This document shows, one piece after another, positions 35,056-46,868 of a stretch of DNA of 64,000 nt. The stretch is from the NCBI GenBank assembly GCA_033032865.1, contig JAWHQI010000752.1:62001-126000 (forward strand), read 5' to 3'. Source of the DNA: Dactylorhiza incarnata. Taxonomy: Eukaryota; Streptophyta; Magnoliopsida; Asparagales; Orchidaceae. Under the pieces are notes generated by a model that was not told the origin of the DNA, ran no database searches, and worked only from the letters and a program-made list of their open reading frames with translations. The translations under genes were made by a program, and so were the position numbers. Position 1 is the stretch's first letter, and each line of letters opens with the position of its first letter.

Positions 35056-35527
35056 CAACATATAAAGAGCAATAATTATACTTATTATAATTACACAGAT
35101 TTTTTATTTATTTTTTTAATTTTATTTTATTTTAATTTACATAGTCATTTAAATGCTCATATTTAATTTATATATATATATACTACTATTATTCTATCGT
35201 GCATATTATTTTTACATCATTTATATATTATTACTATTTTTCATTTATATTTACATATAAATACATGATTATTTATTATACTTATTATTTACATACATAT
35301 AACTATATTATTTATATTTTATATTATATATATATATTTTATATTATATAATAAAATTATTATACAATAATATTTCAAAATTTTATTCTTTTATATATAA
35401 TTACTTATTTTTACAAAAGAAACAAAAAGAAGTGATTATTTCAATGATTAAAAAGCAATATGTACAAAATTACCCAAAATTAGGCTAGAAATGATACTAA
35501 AAAATATGCATAATTTGTTATTCATCA

Positions 35528-35543
35528 AACACCCCCATACTTA
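35528..35543 (-). other. Athila-1 terminal polypurine tract
   Basis: Minus strand AAGTATGGGGGTGTT directly precedes the 3' LTR. Confidence 0.85.
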
Positions 35544-37220
35544 AGCTTTTGCTATTCCAGAGCAATAGTAAGGGATACCTATAAGACGTTTAATAAAATT
35601 TCTAATTTACTAAAGTTTTTATTAAATCAAAAGTAAGATCGAAATAAATTTAGGGTATTTAAAGAGGTAAGTCCAAAACTATGAAAGTAATTTAAAAAGA
35701 GCGAATAATTTTTAGCGAGACTTCTAAAGTTAGCTAAATAGCGTCGATTATTGCAGTCTTTGGTACCTTTTAATTAGAATAGAATTATATAAAATTTTAA
35801 CCTTTTTAAGAAAGTTTTTAAGAATAAATAAAGCCTACTAATTATGCTCTCTCAAACTTTTTTTTAAATTAAAATCTAGGAACAATTTTATTGGCTAAGG
35901 GGTAGGGGAAAAAAAGTAGCCTTGGCAAAAAGAAGAGTGCTTGGATTTTAGGGGTGATAGATTTTATCCTCTCACCCCACCATTTTGGTGGTTTTACTTT
36001 GGTTCCCAGCGTTGGTTTACGCAGGATAAATGAAATCTTTTCTAAACTTAACCCAATGCCCGTGTTTACGGAATTTTATTCTCATTGACACGAGATTTCT
36101 TTTAACAATATTGGGTGCCTGTGTTTACGGAATCTTTTTATTCCCATCGACGCAGGATTTCTTTTAAAACTCATTCTTTTACTTTTTTATGCCAAGCTAA
36201 AGGGGTGAGGGTTTCAAAAGAAACACTAGAATAATAAAAAAAAAAATTGAGAGCAAAATTTAGTAGATTAGAATATTCCTAAAGTTTCACAAGTTCGAGT
36301 TAGAATAATTGAATCTAAAGATGGTTTGCCAATATAATACAAAAACGAATCTATTTAGGGTTAACTCGAGGTAGTGCTAAAAATTCTGTTCTCAAATTAA
36401 ATTAAGATCGTAAGATTTTCTTTACTACTGAAAATTCCTCGATTTAAATTTTTCAAACTATGAAATAAATAAAATTGATTTAGCAAATCATAAATAATGA
36501 AAAACGCTTAAAGATAAAACTAACCTAGCCTTGGGAATAACAAAAAGCTAAGTAGGGGTTTTATTTTATTTTTGGGTTTTTTGATAAGTTTTTCAAATAT
36601 TTTTTTTTTGTTTTTAAGATATGATATATTTTTTTTGGATTTTTGATTTTCTTTATAACAAAATGCATATATAAATACAAAATATTTTTTGATTTTTCTA
36701 AGATATTTTTTTTCATCATATTTGTTTTTGATTGTTTTAATTTTGTTAAAAATATGTACATAAAAAAAAGGGAAAAAAGAAAGAAAGAAAAGAAAATAAA
36801 AGAACATAAATATTTTTGGTGTTATGACAAAATTAATTTTGTTATAACAAATTTTTAAGTACTTTTTTTTTCATCATTTTTTATTTTATTTTGATTTATA
36901 ACAAAAAACATATGTAAATACATATATATTTACATTAATACTAAAAAAAAGGAAAAAGAAAGAAAAAGAAAGACATATATTTTTTGAATGTTATGACAAA
37001 ATTTTTGTGAATTTTGTTATAACAAATTTTTTTGTAAAACTTTTCATCTTTTTTGTTTTGGATTTTGATTTTATAAATAAGGTTTATTTATATACAAATA
37101 AAGACATAAATATAAAACATATATATTAAAAAACAATTTTTTTTTGGATTTTTCATTTGATTTCCTATTTACATATTAAATTGTTTTTACAAAAAGAAAA
37201 GAAAAAAGAAAAGAGGGAAA

Positions 37221-37260
37221 ACACGCCCCCATACTTAAAACCAACATTGTCCTCAATGTT
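37221..37260 (-). other. Athila-1 internal hairpin and PPT-like tract
   Basis: Minus strand: 7-bp inverted repeat AACATTG-AGGA-CAATGTT (37243-37260), then TTTTAAGTATGGGGGCGTGT, which repeats the core AAGTATGGGGG of the terminal PPT. The same pair exists in Athila-2. Confidence 0.8.
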
Positions 37261-38041
37261 GAAGTTAAGTGTGAGGAACGAAAATATTTACAAAAAAAGA
37301 CAAAGATTTTAATTACAAGAAAGAAAAAAAATATATACAAGGATAGTTACAAAAAAAAAAAAGAACTCCACGAATATAGACAAAATTGTTTTTTTTGGAT
37401 TGTTTTAGTTTTTCGAAATGTACAAAACACGAATACAATACGTATAAAAGAAGTAAAAAAAACATATATTTTTTGGTATGATAAAAACAAATTTTTATCA
37501 TCTTTTTATGTTATTATTTATATTATATGTATTTTTTGTTGTTTTGGTTTTAATTTTAAAATATGCATGTTTTAAAATATATCTAAATTTTAAGAAAGAT
37601 AAAATAAAGTAAAATAAAGAAAAGGCTTTAAGATAAAAACCAAGGAAGAAAGAAGAGAAATAAAAAGGTAAAAGCAACCGGGTTTTCTCGTTTCGAAATA
37701 TCGACAAAAATCCCCTCTCGGGTCTGTCGAGTAATCCTACTTTGAGAAACTTCTTATTGTCTTATCTTAAAATTCCCAAAATTCTTTTTGATTTTTGTTT
37801 TAAAGTTTTTGCATTATTTTATTTTGTTTTGTGTTTCTTTTTTGAAAAAGAATGATAATTTAAAATATGCATAATTATTAATATTATTATTTTTTTTCAT
37901 TTTGTTTTTTTTATTTTTTTTATTTATTATTATTATTTATTATTATTATTTTTGTTTAAGTTTTTATTTTTTTGAAATGAAAATTTATTTCATCATTTTT
38001 TTTTGGTTTTATAAAAAAAAGGAGCGTAATTGGATAAATAT

Positions 38042-38091
38042 GGGGGTGCCTCCCACGAGCGCTTTATTTACCGTCTCGTAGCTTGACTCGT
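38042..38091 (-). other. Conserved motif after Athila-1 pol
   Basis: Directly after the pol stop, the minus strand has GTCAAGCTACG, AAAGCGCTC and GGGAGGCACCCCC. Nearly the same order occurs after Athila-2 pol (62286-62331), although the rest of the two 3' regions is unlike. Confidence 0.75.
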
Positions 38092-38109
38092 TGGCGGGGT
38101 ACGATCTTT

Positions 38110-41100
38110 TTAGAGGTGGGGGAGGGGTATGGAATTTAGCTTCCCTCCCAGTTGATCCCCCGCATGGTAGAGTTTTAGTCGGTGACCGTTAACTTTTAAG
38201 TCGCCTTTTTCCGGGTGGGTGATAAGGACGGTCCCGTATGGCCAAACCTCTTTCACTTGAAAGGGGCCGGACCAACGGGATTTTAGTTTCCCCGGAAAAA
38301 GACGAAGACGTGAGTTATATAGGAGGACGAGATCGCCCGGCGCAAATGATTTTGGAAATTTTATTTTCCGGTCGTGGTAAAATTTCGAGCGTTCCTTATA
38401 AAATTTATTACTCTCGTAAGCGTTCGCACGCCATTCATCGAGTTCGTTTAATTGGAATTTCCGGTTTTCGGCGGTTAAATTATGATCGAGATTTAAAAGT
38501 TTTAACGCCCAAAAAGCGCGGTGCTCTAATTCTACGGGCAAATGACACGCCTTGCCGTAGACTAATCGATAAGGCGTACAACCGATTGCGGTCTTGTACG
38601 CCGTACGATATGCCCACAGCGCGTCGTCTAATTTAATCGCCCAATCCTTCCTATTAGTTGAAACGGTTTTTTCTAATATGCGTTTGATTTCCCGATTTAC
38701 TACCTCCACTTGGCCGCTTGTTTGGGGGTGATAGGCGGTGGCGAGCTTATGCGTGACGCCATATTTAGATAATATTTTTGCAAACTGGGCGTTGCAAAAG
38801 TGCGTTCCCCTATCACTAACTATTGCGCGGGGCGTGCCGAAGCGAGAAAATAATTTTTTAAGAAAGTTGACGACGACTCTCGCATCGTTGGTGGGGAGAG
38901 CTTGCGCTTCCGCCCACCTAGATACGTAGTCGACCGCCACTAAAATGTAGCGATTTGTATGTGAAGGAGGTAGGGGGCCTATGAAATCTATGCCCCATAA
39001 ATCGAAAATCTCGCATTCTAAATAAAAATTTTGGGGCATCTCATCGCGACGAGAGATGTTACCCGACCGTTGACAGCTATCGCATGCGCTCACAAAAGTG
39101 TGAGCGTCTTTGAAGAGAGCGGGCCAATAAAAGCCCGCCTCCAGCGCCTTCTGCGCGGTCCGGTTGGCTTGATAATGCCCCCCGGCCGGCCCTTCGTGGC
39201 AGTGCCGCAAAATTTGCGCACCCTCCTCGCTCGAAACGCATCTCCGCACGACTTGGTCCGCGCAGACGCGAAATAAGAAAGGGTCCTCCCAAAAGTAATT
39301 TTTCAAATCAGAAAAGAATTTCTTCTTTTGCTGTTTTGAAAAGTCTTTCGGGAGTACCCGCGCAACTAAATAGTTGGCGTAGTCTGCGAACCAAGGCGAG
39401 GGAGAAGTTTTTAAATTATTTAAAGCTAAAAGACGCTCCTCGGGAAATCGATCATCGATTTCTGGTTCGAAGAGCGCTTCCGCGATTGGGTGTTCTAAAC
39501 GAGAAAGGTGGTCGGCCGCTAAATTTTCGGCCCCCTTCTTATCGCAGATCTCTAAATCAAATTCTTGTAATAGGAGGATCCAACGAAGAAGGCGGGGCTT
39601 AGCGTCCATTTTTTCTAATAAATATTTTAGGGCGGAGTGGTCGGTAAATATTATAATTTTTGAAAGCGTGACGTAGGGCCTAAACTTATCTATGGCGAAG
39701 ACGACGGCAAGGAGTTCCTTTTCCGTTGTCGTGTAATTAGCCTGTGCGGCCGTGAGCGTGCGGGAAGCGTAGTAGATAGGATGAAAATATTTATTTACGC
39801 GTTGGCCTAATACGGCCCCTACCGCTATATCGCTCGCGTCGCACATAATCTCAAACGGAAGGGTCCAATCGGGCGCCACCAGAATGGGAGAATGGATAAG
39901 TTTATTTTTTATGGCATTGAATGCCTCTACGCACGCGCTATCAAAAATGAATGGAGATTCTTTCTCCAGGAGGTGGGTTAGCGGTTTTGTTATTTTGGAA
40001 AAGTTTTGAATAAACCGCCTATAGAAACCCGCGTGGCCAAGAAAACTACGGATTGATTTTATATTTGAGGGCGCGGGGAGTTTTTCAATTATTTCGACCT
40101 TGGCCTTGTCGACCTCCATCCCTCTTTCAGAAATTTTGTGCCCGAGAACTAAGCCTTCTCGAACCATAAAATTACACTTTTCCCAGTTTAAAACCAGGTT
40201 CGTGTCTTCGCATCGTTGGAGGACTCGATCTAAATTTTGGAGGCAGTTTTGGAAGGAGCTTCCAAAAACTGAGAAGTCATCCATAAAGACTTCCATAATA
40301 TCCTCTACGAGCTCTCCAAAGATCGCCATCATACATCGTTGAAATGTAGCTGGCGCGTTGCAGAGGCCGAATGGCATCCTTCGGTACGTGAAGGTACCGA
40401 AGGGGCACGTAAAGGTTGTTTTCTCCTGGTCTTCGGGGGAGATAGGAATTTGTAAAAATCCCGATAGACCATCGAGAAAACAATAATAAGGATGACCCGA
40501 TAGTCGCTCCAAAATTTGATCGATAAACAGTAACGGAAAGTGGTCTTTGCGGGTGGCATCATTTAATTTTCGGTAATCGATGCACACCCTCCAACCCGTA
40601 ACAGTACGAGTTGGAATTAATTCGTTATGTTCATTTGCCACTACCGTTATACCGCCCTTTTTAGGCACGACATGAATGGGACTAACCCGCGTGCTGTCGG
40701 ATATAGGGTAGATAATCCCCGCATCCATTAATTTTATTACTTCAGCCTTAACGACCTCCCGCATGTTTGGGTTTAATCGTCGCTGAGGCTGGATGGTTTT
40801 GCGGGAATTATCTTCTAAGAAGATTTTGTGCGTGCAAAAAGAGGGATTTATCCCCCTAATATCGGAAATCTGCCATGCAATTGCATGGCGATGCGTGGAC
40901 AAAACTTTAACTAATTCGGAAGTTTCCGAATCAGATAAAGAAGACGAAATAATTACCGGGAGTTTTAAGTCCGCGGCGAGAAAAGCGTATTTTAAATGGT
41001 CGGGGAGTGGCTTAAGCTCCAGGACCGGGGGTTCTTCGTAAGAAGTTGTAATTTTTAAACTTTTAGAATTAAAGGATTCGAAAGACGAATCTGGCGGTAG

Positions 41101-43473
41101 CTCGTCCAAAGGGGCGAGGTCTGCCAAATCCGGTTCGTCTAAAGTTAAAGCGAGTAATTCTACAAGCGAAGAACACTCATCCTCGAACGCGGATTCTAAG
41201 TGAAAGCAAGAATCATCGTTCGATAAGGAATTTCGCATCGAGGGATTAATGAGAAGGGTAACTTCGTCGTCCCCTACCCGAAGGAGGAGGCGACCGTTAC
41301 TCACATCAATTAATGCGCGGGAGGTTGCGAGGAAAGGGCGACCGAGAATAATTGGTACCTCGGCGTCCTCCTCGATGTCGAGGATGACGAAGTCTACCGG
41401 AAAGATAAACTTGTCAACCTTGACCAGAACGTCCTCCACTACCCCGATAGGATATTTTATCGAGCGATCCGCGAGTTGGATGCTCATTTTCGTTGGGGTG
41501 GGAACTCCTAGATCGAGTTTTTTAAAGAGGGAGAAGGGCATCAAATTGATGCTCGCTCCCAGGTCCGCTAGGGCGTACTTTATTAATAAATTGCCAAAAA
41601 GGCACGGGATGGAAAACCTTCCCGGGTCGTTTAGTTTCGGCGGCAATTTATTAAGTAGGACCGCCGAGCATTCCGCATTTAAGGAAACACGCGAAATTCC
41701 CTCGAGCTTCTTTTTATTAGAAAGGAGCTCCTTAAGGTATTTCGCGTATTTCGGCATTTGTGAGAGTGCCTCGCAGAAGGGGACGTTAATTTGAATTTGT
41801 TTAAAAATTTGTAAAAACTTTTTATAATGTTCGTCCTCCTTCTCTTTATTAAGTTTTGCGGGGTACGGAATTTGCGGGCTCGAGACGCCCGGCGCTAATT
41901 TTTTTTCCGTATCTAATAAAATAAAAGACGAGGGTGCAGGGGTCGGAGGCGAAACAGTTACCTGATGCTCAACCCGCAATGGGGAGTCGACCTCCTTGCC
42001 GCTGCGAAGGGTAATGGCGTGGGCATTTTCACGCGGGTTCTGCTCCGAGTTCCCCGGCAGTGCTCCAAGTGGCCGCTCGGAGACCATTTTTGCAAGCTGT
42101 CCAACCTGCATTTCTAAATTTTTTAGCGATCCGGTTATATTCCGGATATTTGCGTCGTTGGAAGCCATGTATTTTGCAAAAATCTCCTCGAGCGGAGAAG
42201 GTTTTGGAGGAGGAGGCGCAAAACCCTGCTGAAATCCTTGGGGATATCCATGCGGAAATCCTTGCGGGATCGCAGGTGGAGGGCGTTGCGCATTATTAGG
42301 GTTACTCCAGGAGAAGTTCGGGTGGCTCCTCCAACCCGGGTTATAGTTATTACTATATGGGTTGAAGGGCGCCCGCACTTGATTTCCCACGTAATCCACC
42401 GATTCCTCGCTTAAATTATTGTTATTATTAATATTATTATTAAGATTATTATTATTAAGATTATTAAAATTATTATTATTATTATTATTATTAGGATTAT
42501 TAAAATTATTATTATTATTATTAGGATTATTAGCCCAAGCGGGAGTGGAGGAGGAAGCAGTCATCTCCGCCACTTGCTTACTTAGCCGCTCTACCTGCGA
42601 GGCTAAGTGAGTAGTGGCATCCACTTCGAAAATACCAGCCGGTTTAGGAGGACGCGACCTTGGCACGTTCCATTGGTACGCGTTCATGGCCATTTCTTCG
42701 ATCAGAGCTTGAGCGGCCTCTGGGGTTTTGTTGTTTAACGTTCCCCCGGCGGCTGCGTCGATCATCTGTCTCGTTGAAAAATTCAAACCGTTATAGAACG
42801 TTTGTACCTGAAGCCAAGTTGGTAGCGCGTGATGAGGACACCTACGTAAATATTCTTTAAAACGTTCCCAAGTCTCGTAGAGAGACTCGGAATCGAATTG
42901 AATGAAGGATGCGATATCGGTGCGTAATTTAGCGGTTTTTGACGGAGGAAAATATTTAGTTAGAAAATTCTCCGTCAATTCGGCCCACGTGGTTATGGAC
43001 CCTCTCGGAAGAGAAGTCAACCACGATTTCGCCTTTGTCCGCAGGGAAAAGGGAAATAAGCGCAAGCGAATGGCGTCATCGCTGACGCCATTAATCTTGA
43101 AGGTGTCGCAAATTTCTAAAAAATTATTAAGGTGTTGGTTTGGGTCCTCATCTGGCAAACCGTCGAACTGAATCGACTGTTGTACCATTTGAATTATACT
43201 GGATTTGATTTCGAAATTATTATTAGCTACCGCGGGGCGGGTAACGCTCGATCCTGTATCCTCTAAATTTGGCCTAGCATAATAGGCCATGGTCCGCTGT
43301 GGGGCCGCATTTAGATTAGGATCGCCCATCACGCCTATATGTATATCGCCGACGGATTCTTCAGGATCTATTTGTAGATTTTGATTATGAGATCGGCGGC
43401 GCTCGTGAAACGTGCGCTCGATTTCAGGATCAAAAGGTATAGTCGGATTATCCGAAGATTCTCCTCGGGTCAT
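38110..43473 (-). CDS. gag-pol: Athila-1 Gag-Pol polyprotein
   Basis: Single uninterrupted ORF of 1787 residues. Gag, about 85-270, matches the Athila type ([45 protein letters not shown]). Residues 316-353 are almost pure Asn. No CCHC zinc knuckle is seen. Protease has the Athila active-site form ADLGAS with D637 and ILGRPF near 709. RT: D1001 (FLDGLSG) and FMDD (1063-1066). RNase H: D1212, E1253 and D1278. Integrase: H1426, H1433, C1464, C1467, then D1496, D1554 and E1590 (35 residues between the last two), followed by a GPF-type end (RWSGPFQV, near 1733-1740). All catalytic residues are present, so the protein may be functional. One possible flaw is Arg at 929 (STRVSP), where Athila-2 has Trp. 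No env-like ORF follows. Confidence 0.97.
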   Translation of the reverse strand: MTRGESSDNPTIPFDPEIERTFHERRRSHNQNLQIDPEESVGDIHIGVMGDPNLNAAPQRTMAYYARPNLEDTGSSVTRPAVANNNFEIKSSIIQMVQQSIQFDGLPDEDPNQHLNNFLEICDTFKINGVSDDAIRLRLFPFSLRTKAKSWLTSLPRGSITTWAELTENFLTKYFPPSKTAKLRTDIASFIQFDSESLYETWERFKEYLRRCPHHALPTWLQVQTFYNGLNFSTRQMIDAAAGGTLNNKTPEAAQALIEEMAMNAYQWNVPRSRPPKPAGIFEVDATTHLASQVERLSKQVAEMTASSSTPAWANNPNNNNNNFNNPNNNNNNNNFNNLNNNNLNNNINNNNNLSEESVDYVGNQVRAPFNPYSNNYNPGWRSHPNFSWSNPNNAQRPPPAIPQGFPHGYPQGFQQGFAPPPPKPSPLEEIFAKYMASNDANIRNITGSLKNLEMQVGQLAKMVSERPLGALPGNSEQNPRENAHAITLRSGKEVDSPLRVEHQVTVSPPTPAPSSFILLDTEKKLAPGVSSPQIPYPAKLNKEKEDEHYKKFLQIFKQIQINVPFCEALSQMPKYAKYLKELLSNKKKLEGISRVSLNAECSAVLLNKLPPKLNDPGRFSIPCLFGNLLIKYALADLGASINLMPFSLFKKLDLGVPTPTKMSIQLADRSIKYPIGVVEDVLVKVDKFIFPVDFVILDIEEDAEVPIILGRPFLATSRALIDVSNGRLLLRVGDDEVTLLINPSMRNSLSNDDSCFHLESAFEDECSSLVELLALTLDEPDLADLAPLDELPPDSSFESFNSKSLKITTSYEEPPVLELKPLPDHLKYAFLAADLKLPVIISSSLSDSETSELVKVLSTHRHAIAWQISDIRGINPSFCTHKIFLEDNSRKTIQPQRRLNPNMREVVKAEVIKLMDAGIIYPISDSTRVSPIHVVPKKGGITVVANEHNELIPTRTVTGWRVCIDYRKLNDATRKDHFPLLFIDQILERLSGHPYYCFLDGLSGFLQIPISPEDQEKTTFTCPFGTFTYRRMPFGLCNAPATFQRCMMAIFGELVEDIMEVFMDDFSVFGSSFQNCLQNLDRVLQRCEDTNLVLNWEKCNFMVREGLVLGHKISERGMEVDKAKVEIIEKLPAPSNIKSIRSFLGHAGFYRRFIQNFSKITKPLTHLLEKESPFIFDSACVEAFNAIKNKLIHSPILVAPDWTLPFEIMCDASDIAVGAVLGQRVNKYFHPIYYASRTLTAAQANYTTTEKELLAVVFAIDKFRPYVTLSKIIIFTDHSALKYLLEKMDAKPRLLRWILLLQEFDLEICDKKGAENLAADHLSRLEHPIAEALFEPEIDDRFPEERLLALNNLKTSPSPWFADYANYLVARVLPKDFSKQQKKKFFSDLKNYFWEDPFLFRVCADQVVRRCVSSEEGAQILRHCHEGPAGGHYQANRTAQKALEAGFYWPALFKDAHTFVSACDSCQRSGNISRRDEMPQNFYLECEIFDLWGIDFIGPLPPSHTNRYILVAVDYVSRWAEAQALPTNDARVVVNFLKKLFSRFGTPRAIVSDRGTHFCNAQFAKILSKYGVTHKLATAYHPQTSGQVEVVNREIKRILEKTVSTNRKDWAIKLDDALWAYRTAYKTAIGCTPYRLVYGKACHLPVELEHRAFWALKLLNLDHNLTAENRKFQLNELDEWRANAYESNKFYKERSKFYHDRKIKFPKSFAPGDLVLLYNSRLRLFPGKLKSRWSGPFQVKEVWPYGTVLITHPEKGDLKVNGHRLKLYHAGDQLGGKLNSIPLPHL

Positions 43474-43880
43474 ACACTATTCTTTAATTAATTTTTTTTG
43501 AAGAGTTTTTTTTTCTTTTATAGATTTTTTTTTTTGATGTTTTTGTTTTAGAAATATTTTTACAAAGATGAAAAAGAAAGGAAAATAAGTAAAAGAGAAT
43601 AATATATTTTTTTGGGTTTTTCTTTACTTAAGTAAAATATATAAATATATATTTTTTTGGGTTTAATTTTTGTGGGGCTTTTATATGAAAATATATGTAG
43701 CTATATTCGAAAATATATGTAAAAAAGGAAAATTGAAAAATATATGTATATATATATTTTTTTCTTTCTTTACTTAGATAGTATATATTTTTTTTTTAGT
43801 TTTTGGTTTTTTAGATAGAAAAAGAGATGAAATATAAGATAAAATTAATAGCATTCCCTATTTCAAAATAACGACACAAG
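43474..43880 (-). other. Athila-1 leader
   Basis: About 400 bp between the PBS and the Gag start. Strongly AT-rich with T and A runs; no ORF or other feature supported. Confidence 0.7.
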
Positions 43881-43898
43881 TCCCCGGCAACCGCGCCA
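43881..43898 (-). other. Athila-1 primer binding site
   Basis: Minus strand TGGCGCGGTTGCCGGGGA, 6 bases inside the 5' LTR. It differs at one base from TGGCGCCGTTGCCGGGGA in Athila-2, the form I know from Athila elements. Confidence 0.88.
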
Positions 43899-43904
43899 AA
43901 AACT

Positions 43905-46589
43905 TGATACGTTTTTTAATTTGTTTGTTTCTCTCTTTTCTTTGTTAGAAAGAGAGAAAGAAAAGGAAAAGCTCTTTCTTCCTTTTCGATTCAACCTTGG
44001 GCGGACGTTTTCGAAGAGTCCCGCGAGTAATTCTACTTTGAGGAATTACCCGTTATCCTATCGAAGGATAGAAGTAACAGACTCTTTCTCTTTCGAAATA
44101 TCGAGGATTACTCCTCGGCCGCGTCCTTTGAAGGCTAAATGAAAAGATTGAAAAAGGGCTTTATGTTGAAATTAAAATTGAAAGCTTTTTGAAAATATTG
44201 TTGCAACAATTTTTTGAGTAGTTGCAACAATTCTTTAAGAGCGTTTTAAAACTTCTTTTACCTTGAGCTAGTTGCAACAACCAAAGAGGTGTTGCAACAA
44301 ATTTTTTAGTATTTTTAAGAGAGTTTTAAAAATTGCTTTAGAGAGAAAGCTTTTGGGTTTATGTAATTATCCGGACTAAAATCAATAAAGGCAAGTGGAC
44401 CTTATCGATAGTAGTATAGGATATTTCTTTTGAAATATCAAAGTCGTATTTTTCCAAGGTCGTATCGATTATTTCTACTTCTTAGGAACGCGCTATTATT
44501 TTATCGAGAAGAGTTTGAAATTGATTTTTATGATTTTATAGAAAAGCTAGTGACGAAAATGATAACTATCGCGGGCTTGGTGTGCGTTTAGCAAAAACCA
44601 AGAAAAGCGATGAAAAGAAAAAGAACGAAAACGTTAATTTAAAAAGTAGTTTTGCTTAGGATTTTTTAGGGTTTTATAAAAAGATAATGATAACTACGGC
44701 GATAATAAGCGACTGAGCGGTTAGCGGAATTAAGCAAAAAGCAAATAAATAAAAAAATAAAAGACGCACTAATTGAAAACTCACGCACTCTACGGAATTA
44801 AAATGAAAGCTGTAAATTGCGGAAATTGAAGAAATGCAATCCCTACCCAAATAGGTAGAGGGGAAATAAATGCGTGAGCAAGTCCTATCCAAACGGATAG
44901 GCGGGAAATAAATGCGTGAGCAAGTCCTATCCAAACGGATAGGCGGGAAATAAATGCGTGACGGAAATGGAAACTATTTGATTACAAAAAAGGCGCAAAC
45001 TTTATACTCATACACACACCCACTCTACGTTAATGAAATCTAATTAAAATAAAACAAATCTAAACTCATACACTCACACACACAACAATAATGAAACTAA
45101 GTTAAAAAGAAAAGAAAATCTATTCTCATACACTCACACACACTAATAACAAAATGAAAATAAAAATAACAATATTTTACTCTCATACACACACACACTT
45201 ATAAAAAAGCAAAAAGAAAGTAAAAAGAACAAATGAAAACAAAACAAAACAAAAAAAACTAATTAACCTCCTACACTCACACACACTAATATGAAATCAT
45301 CTAAAAATTACAACAAAACTAAAAACATGAAAATTAGCCTCATACACACACACACACACAAATTATAAAAGACAAAACTAATTAAGATGACAACAACAAC
45401 AAAAAAAACTAAATAAAAAAGAGAAATAAAAAGGAAGAACACACACTTTTCCACCAAAACAAAGAGAGACAAATTACAAAAAACAACAAATCTATTTCAT
45501 TTCCATAATATTTAGATTACAAAACAAGAGAGAGAAAGAGCAAAAAAGGATCTAAAACATGAAAACAAAGTTGGATCAAAACCTTAAGAATAAACTCTCA
45601 AAATTTTGAACCATTCTAACATCAGCCACCCCCTCTATTTATAGAGAATTTGGGGTGCATTTAGAGGGTGGCTAGCTGGACATTTGAGAGAAGCAAAATT
45701 GGATTTGAGTGCTTTAGGGGGTGCGGTTAGAGGGCTGGAAGGGGCTAGCTGGCGGGCTGAGCTGGAGGTTGGCGCGGGCAGCGGGCAGGGAGGCTAGCTG
45801 GCACGGGCGCAGGCAGGGCGGCTAGCTGGCACGGGCGCGGGCAGGGGCGCGGGCAGGGCAATAGCTTAATTCCAGCAAAATGGGGTCGCGTGGTTTCGAA
45901 CCCACGACCTCAAACAGGCTAGCCAGAGTCAGGTCCACTGGAGCAAGCGCGCTATTCTACAATAAGAGGGGATATATTATATATATAATATTAGCGTCAG
46001 AATTTAAAAGAAAAAAAAGGGAGTTTAATTCAAATGAATCCGATGGCGCCTGGATTCGAACCCGGGCCGGCAGTGCAACAAACAAAGAGCTAAACCAATG
46101 AGCCAAGCGGCTCCTTCAACATATAAAGAGCAATAATTATACTTATTATAATTACACAGATTTTTTATTTATTTTTTAATTTTATTTTATTTTAATTTAC
46201 ATAGTCATTTAAATGCTCATATTTAATTTATATATATATATACTACTATTATTCTATCGTGCATATTATTTTTACATCATTTATATATTATTACTATTTT
46301 TCATTTATATTTACATATAAATACATGATTATTTATTATACTTATTATTTACATACATATAACTATATTATTTATATTTTATATTATATATATATATATT
46401 TTATATTATATAATAAAATTATTATACAATAATATTTCAAAATTTTATTCTTTTATATATAATTACTTATTTTTACAAAAGAAACAAAAAGAAGTGATTA
46501 TTTCAATGATTAAAAAGCAATATGTACAAAATTACCCAAAATTAGGCTAGAAATGATACTAAAAAATATGCATAATTTGTTATTCATCA
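43905..46589 (-). repeat. Athila-1 LTR (5' LTR of the element)
   Basis: 2685 bp. It is nearly identical to the left copy; the largest difference is a 14-bp shorter GC-rich minisatellite near 45810. The TATA box for the genomic RNA is at 45633-45646 on the minus strand. Confidence 0.95.
46044..46116 (-). other. tRNA-like segment in Athila-1 second LTR
   Basis: Copy of the 34983-35055 segment, with the B box at 46052-46062 and the A-box-like sequence at 46095-46105, unchanged between LTRs. Confidence 0.65.
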
Positions 46590-46594
46590 ACCAA
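46590..46594. repeat. Athila-1 target duplication, right
   Basis: ACCAA followed by CATTTCCAACC, which continues the 97-bp unit. Confidence 0.94.
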
Positions 46595-46804
46595 CATTTC
46601 CAACCTTGCCAGCCTCTCCAGAGATCAACCAGAACCCCACGTCTAGGTGAGAGCCCGGGAGCGGAATCGATCTGGGGCAATCCAGCACCAACATTTCCAA
46701 CCTTGCCAGCCTCTCCAGAGATCAACCAGAACCCCCCGTCTAGGTGAGAGCCCGGGAGTGGAATCGATCTGGGGCAATCCAGCACCAATATTTCCAACCT
46801 TAGT
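46590..46804 (-). repeat. Tat-A 97-bp tandem repeats, right part
   Basis: The remaining two and a bit copies after Athila-1, bringing the total to about ten. The first five bases repeat the ACCAA target duplication. Confidence 0.94.
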
Positions 46805-46868
46805 ACAGCAGCAGTTGAGAGCATAACGAATGAGAGTGAGATGTTGATTGGATAGCAAAATAAAGTTT
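46805..46868. other. Short gap between Tat-A tandem repeats and pol end
   Basis: 64 bp of unremarkable sequence just beyond the integrase stop. I see nothing specific in it. Confidence 0.6.

Larger units (their letters stand above)
32829..35527 (-). repeat. Athila-1 LTR (3' LTR of the element)
   Basis: 2699 bp. On the minus strand a TATA box (CTCTATAAATAGAG) lies at 34557-34570, leaving about 1.7 kb of R-U5. It contains four GTTGCAAC palindromes (33124-33222), a 42-bp duplication with hairpins (about 33797-33880), many CACACA and AT-rich runs, a GC-rich minisatellite (about 34670-34800), and two tRNA-like segments (about 34819-34905 and 34983-35055). Confidence 0.95.
35528..38109 (-). other. 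Athila-1 3' non-coding region
   Basis: About 2.6 kb, very AT-rich, at the place where some Athila elements have an env-like gene. No ORF above 100 residues with plausible composition. It holds imperfect repeats with GTGTTTACGGAAT (about 36000-36175) and a hairpin plus second PPT-like tract at 37221-37260. Confidence 0.75.
32829..46589 (-). mobile_element. Athila-1, complete Athila-lineage Ty3/gypsy element
   Basis: Minus-strand element nested in the 97-bp repeats of Tat-A. LTRs are 2699 and 2685 bp, begin TGATACG and end CATCA on the + strand, and are flanked by ACCAA (32824-32828, 46590-46594). The internal part has an Athila-type PBS, one open 1787-residue Gag-Pol, a 2.6-kb AT-rich region without an env-like ORF, and a PPT. 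LTR differences are about 5 substitutions plus small indels, so it is younger than Tat-A. This agrees with the nesting. Confidence 0.97.

Noticed and set aside
35528..38109. env-like gene of Athila-1
   Set aside because: Only short, low-complexity ORFs rich in Lys, Phe and Asn; no signal peptide or membrane pattern that I can support.
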